A stretch of 64,000 bases of DNA from Methanomassiliicoccaceae archaeon UBA404 (lineage in GTDB: Archaea; Thermoplasmatota; Thermoplasmata; Methanomassiliicoccales; Methanomethylophilaceae): positions 12,949 to 76,948 of the forward strand of contig DAHY01000009.1 in NCBI GenBank assembly GCA_002498605.1, written 5' to 3'. The notes below the pieces were generated by a model. The model did not search any database, was not told the origin of the DNA, and saw only the letters and a program-made list of their open reading frames with translations. The position numbers were made by a program, and so were the translations under genes. Shown here piece after piece: positions 61,642 through 64,000 of the stretch; position 1 is the stretch's first letter; the number at the start of each line of letters is the position of its first letter.

Positions 61642-62574
61642 ATGAGTAACGAATGGATTAAGGTAGCCGCTCCGGCCACCACCTCCAACATTGGGCCGGG
61701 GTTCGACACGTTCGGACTCGCTTTGAAAGAACCTTTTGATATTGTAGAGGGCAGAAGAATCGATTCCGGTCTGATGATAAGTGAAATCACGGGACCCGGA
61801 AGCGACATCATACCCACCGACCCGGAAAAGAATTCGGTATGTATCGCCGCCGGCGAAGTTCTCAGAAAATCCGGAGAAGATTTCGGAATCGAATTCAGGA
61901 TAAAAAAAGGAATCAGACCCGGAAGCGGACTCGGTTCCTCCGGAGCATCCGCCTCCGGCGGTGCGTATCTTGCGCATTTGATGTGCGGAGAAAAATTAAG
62001 CGATAACGATTTGGTTCTCTGCGCGGCCAAAGCCGAAGGCGTGACTTCGGGAGGACTGCATGCGGATAACGTTGCCCCGAGTCTTTTGGGCGGTTTCACC
62101 GTGATACGCTCTTACGATCCTTTTGACGTGATATCGATAAATCCCCCCGAAAATCTGGGGGTCGTCGTGACTCTTCCCGAAATATACATAGAAACAAAGG
62201 AAGCCCGCAAGGTAATTCCCGCCGAAGTTCCGTTGAATCATTTGGTGTTCCACGTTGGGAACGCATCCTGTCTGACTTACGGAATGGCCACGGGAGATTT
62301 GGATTTGATAAGAAGATCCATTCAGGATCTGGTATCGGAGCCCAACAGAAAGAATCTCGTTCCCAATCTTAAAGAGGCCGAAGAAGCCGCTTTGTCCGAA
62401 GGGGCGCTCGCATCCTTTTTGGGAGGGTCCGGGCCGTGTATAATGTCGTTCTACGACAAAACTTCAGGTAACGGAAACAATATCGCCGAAAGCGTAAAGT
62501 CGGTTTTCGCCCATGCCGACATAAAATGCGAAACATGGGTAACGGTTTGCGGCAAAGGCTGCAGAAGGATTTGA
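61642..62574 (+). CDS. thrB: Homoserine kinase
   Basis: A 310-residue GHMP kinase that phosphorylates homoserine. N-terminal WIKVAAPATTSNIGPGFDTFGL, the P-loop-like GIRPGSGLGSSGASASGG, and the C-terminal ALASFLGGSGPCIMSF are in order. ATG 61642 is preferred; the ATG at 61600 lies too close to the TATA region (about 61585-61594). thrC follows after 4 bp, giving the last two steps of threonine synthesis. Confidence 0.95.
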   Translation: MSNEWIKVAAPATTSNIGPGFDTFGLALKEPFDIVEGRRIDSGLMISEITGPGSDIIPTDPEKNSVCIAAGEVLRKSGEDFGIEFRIKKGIRPGSGLGSSGASASGGAYLAHLMCGEKLSDNDLVLCAAKAEGVTSGGLHADNVAPSLLGGFTVIRSYDPFDVISINPPENLGVVVTLPEIYIETKEARKVIPAEVPLNHLVFHVGNASCLTYGMATGDLDLIRRSIQDLVSEPNRKNLVPNLKEAEEAALSEGALASFLGGSGPCIMSFYDKTSGNGNNIAESVKSVFAHADIKCETWVTVCGKGCRRI

Positions 62575-62578
62575 AGAA

Positions 62579-63796
62579 ATGGTATCTCACAGAGTTTTGT
62601 GCTGGGACTGCGGAGCGGTGATCGAAGACCCGTTTGTCAGCGTATGCCCGAAATGCAAAGGATTGCTCACAGTAAAGATGGACTTGGAGAAAGTCAAAGA
62701 AAAATCTCCCGAAGATCTCAGGAAAACTCCGATAGGCGTGTGGAGATATTCCGACTTTATGCCGGTTGACGCGTCCAAAAAAGTATCAATTCAGGAAGGC
62801 GGAACGCCGTTGTACGATACAAAGGCTCTTGCTGAAATCGTCGGTGTAAAGGGAATGCACGTCAAATTCGAAGGACTGAATCCCACCGGTTCTTTCAAAG
62901 ACCGGGGAATGACCATAGGCGTGACCCGGGCCAAAGAACTGGGTGCCGAAATCGTCGGTTGCGCTTCCACCGGAAACACTTCGGCTTCGCTTGCGGCATA
63001 CGCCGCCAAGGCCGGAATGAAATGCGCGGTGTTTCTCCCGTCCGGAAAGGTTGCGGCCGGTAAGCTGGCTCAGGCTTTGTTTTACGGTGCCAAGGTTTTG
63101 TCGATTGACGGAAACTTTGACGATGCTCTCGCATTGGCAAGAAAAATGTCCGAACAGAAAAAACTGTACCTGCTGAATTCCATCAACCCGTACCGTCCGG
63201 AAGGACAGAAATCCGTTCTGTTCGAAATAATGGACCAATTGAACTACAACATTCCCGACAGAATTGTTCTGCCGGTCGGCAACGCCGCCAATATCTGGGC
63301 GGTATACAAAGCGCTTACCGAACTGGAAGAAGTGGGATGGATTGACAGAATGCCCATGCTTACGGGTATTCAGGCCGAAGGTTCCGCTCCGGTTGCCAGA
63401 GCGTTCGACGAAGAAAAGAAAGATTTCATTCCCGTCGAAAACCCGGAGACCATTGCAACCGCGATACGCATCGGCAACCCGGTGAGCGGACGCAAAGCTC
63501 TCGCCGCCATATACAATACCGGCGGATATTCGGAAACCGTCTCCGATGAGGAAATCATTGCGGCTCAGAAACTGACCGCGAGGAAAGAAGGCGTGTTCGT
63601 CGAACCCGCTTCCGCCGCATCCGTCGCGGGAATAATCAAACTCAGAAACATGGGAATCATAGACAGGGACGAGACTGTTGTGGCAATCTGTACCGGCAAC
63701 GGACTCAAAGACCCGGAAACCGCCGTGAAATACAGCAACCCGCCAATCAAGTGCGCCAATTCCGTGGAAGCCGTGAACAAGATTCTTTCCGATTAA
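62579..63796 (+). CDS. thrC: Threonine synthase
   Basis: A 405-residue PLP enzyme converting phosphohomoserine to threonine. An N-terminal zinc ribbon (CWDCGAVI...CPKCKG), the PLP lysine in GLNPTGSFKDRGMT, the phosphate-binding LPVGNAANIW and the C-terminal ICTGNGLKDPE are present. Length and motifs are those of the archaeal type. It is the second gene of thrBC. Confidence 0.97.
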   Translation: MVSHRVLCWDCGAVIEDPFVSVCPKCKGLLTVKMDLEKVKEKSPEDLRKTPIGVWRYSDFMPVDASKKVSIQEGGTPLYDTKALAEIVGVKGMHVKFEGLNPTGSFKDRGMTIGVTRAKELGAEIVGCASTGNTSASLAAYAAKAGMKCAVFLPSGKVAAGKLAQALFYGAKVLSIDGNFDDALALARKMSEQKKLYLLNSINPYRPEGQKSVLFEIMDQLNYNIPDRIVLPVGNAANIWAVYKALTELEEVGWIDRMPMLTGIQAEGSAPVARAFDEEKKDFIPVENPETIATAIRIGNPVSGRKALAAIYNTGGYSETVSDEEIIAAQKLTARKEGVFVEPASAASVAGIIKLRNMGIIDRDETVVAICTGNGLKDPETAVKYSNPPIKCANSVEAVNKILSD

Positions 63797-63805
63797 TTCA
63801 AAGAA

Positions 63806-64000
63806 TTAACGGAAATCCATAAGATTGGATTGCTTTGAGACCTTGGTCTCTTCGTATTCCGCGGCCATGGCTTCGAGTTCATCGTCGTCGGGAGCCCAAT
63901 CCGCCTCGGGGGGTTTTGTTTCCGCGGAACCTCCCGCCTGTTCTTTCAGGCTTTTGGCAAGGGCATTGCCGATTCTGTGCAAAGAAGCAAGCTTGCTTTC
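63806..64000 (-). CDS. C-terminal fragment of an unknown protein ending in a PIP-box-like motif
   Basis: The last 64 residues of a gene entering from the right edge. The visible part is acidic and low in complexity (PPEADWAPDDDELEAMAAEYEE), ending TKVSKQSNLMDFR. QSNLMDFR resembles the QxxLxxFF PCNA-interacting peptide at the ends of archaeal replication and repair proteins, so the full protein may be a PCNA client; not identifiable further. Converges with thrC, 9 bp between stops. Confidence 0.7.
   Translation of the reverse strand, partial: ESKLASLHRIGNALAKSLKEQAGGSAETKPPEADWAPDDDELEAMAAEYEETKVSKQSNLMDFR

Noticed and set aside
61543..61977. N-terminal extension of Cgi121
   Set aside because: Lies antisense to thrB; family length fits the start at 61542 or 61524.
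1..64000. Insertion sequences, transposases or prophage genes
   Set aside because: No transposase, integrase or phage structural protein was recognised, and no terminal inverted repeats flank any gene.

Overview
The window is archaeal and most likely from a methanogen of the order Methanomassiliicoccales (class Thermoplasmata). Support comes from archaeal-type information genes (FEN-1, RNase Z, topoisomerase I with four C-terminal zinc ribbons, L40e, a KEOPS Cgi121 subunit, archaeal ValRS and GlyRS), archaeal SAM synthetase and NikR, the archaeal thiolase/HMG-CoA synthase/DUF35 cluster, hydrogenase maturation genes hypA and hypD, and many TATA boxes 22-30 nt before a start codon, which implies leaderless mRNAs. 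I checked the stop codons of about 68 coding genes: roughly 46 end in TGA, 22 in TAA and none in TAG. That fits a lineage that reads UAG as pyrrolysine.

Layout. 0-9 kb: replication and housekeeping (fen, rpe, RNase Z, SAM synthetase with a divergent HTH-CBS regulator, L40e, enolase, nicotinate phosphoribosyltransferase). 9-17.5 kb: topA, nikR, a PP-loop/folC/nth run, then hypA-hypD plus an uncharacterised third gene. 17.4-22.3 kb: alkylation repair (alkD-ogt), DUF1848, a BASS transporter, and a coupled UbiA prenyltransferase/UbiE methyltransferase pair. 22.3-28 kb: an M18 aminopeptidase, then an AT-rich accessory stretch (AlbA/HATPase regulator, ArsD-like protein, cupin, unknown two-part protein) up to a tRNA-Gly. 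28.3-38 kb: DEAD-box helicase with a folded leader, valS, a CBS-HPF fusion, glyS, a CBS protein, UspA and an amidohydrolase, i.e. a translation and energy-sensing neighbourhood. 38-45.6 kb: ferredoxin and an FNR-like flavoprotein, small sensory, zinc and membrane proteins, a HEAT/PC4 pair, CNNM, a DUF54/PH pair, tRNA-Ile and a flavin-binding split-barrel protein. 45.6-50.8 kb: a compatible-solute ABC transporter (opuA type) surrounded by several large structured non-coding elements. 50.8-57.7 kb: QueG-like Fe-S protein, tRNA-Pro, aconitase, AhpD-like protein, inositol monophosphatase family, tandem PPK2. 57.7-61 kb: HTH regulator and the HMG-CoA synthase/thiolase/DUF35 operon that starts mevalonate and archaeal lipid synthesis. 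61-64 kb: cgi121, thrB-thrC, and the 3' end of a gene with a PCNA-box-like tail.

Most interesting points: (1) two tandem paralogous structured RNAs at 45.8 and 46.3 kb with identical promoter spacing, a long terminal stem and compensatory base changes, plus two further structured RNA candidates nearby; (2) a thiolase in the HMG-CoA synthase operon that lacks the nucleophilic cysteine and the GHP histidine; (3) a CBS-HPF fusion between two tRNA synthetase genes; (4) a pseudoknot-capable leader before the DEAD-box helicase; (5) a circularly permuted OpuA substrate-binding domain; (6) complete absence of amber stops; (7) a UbiA/UbiE pair that could make a membrane electron carrier.
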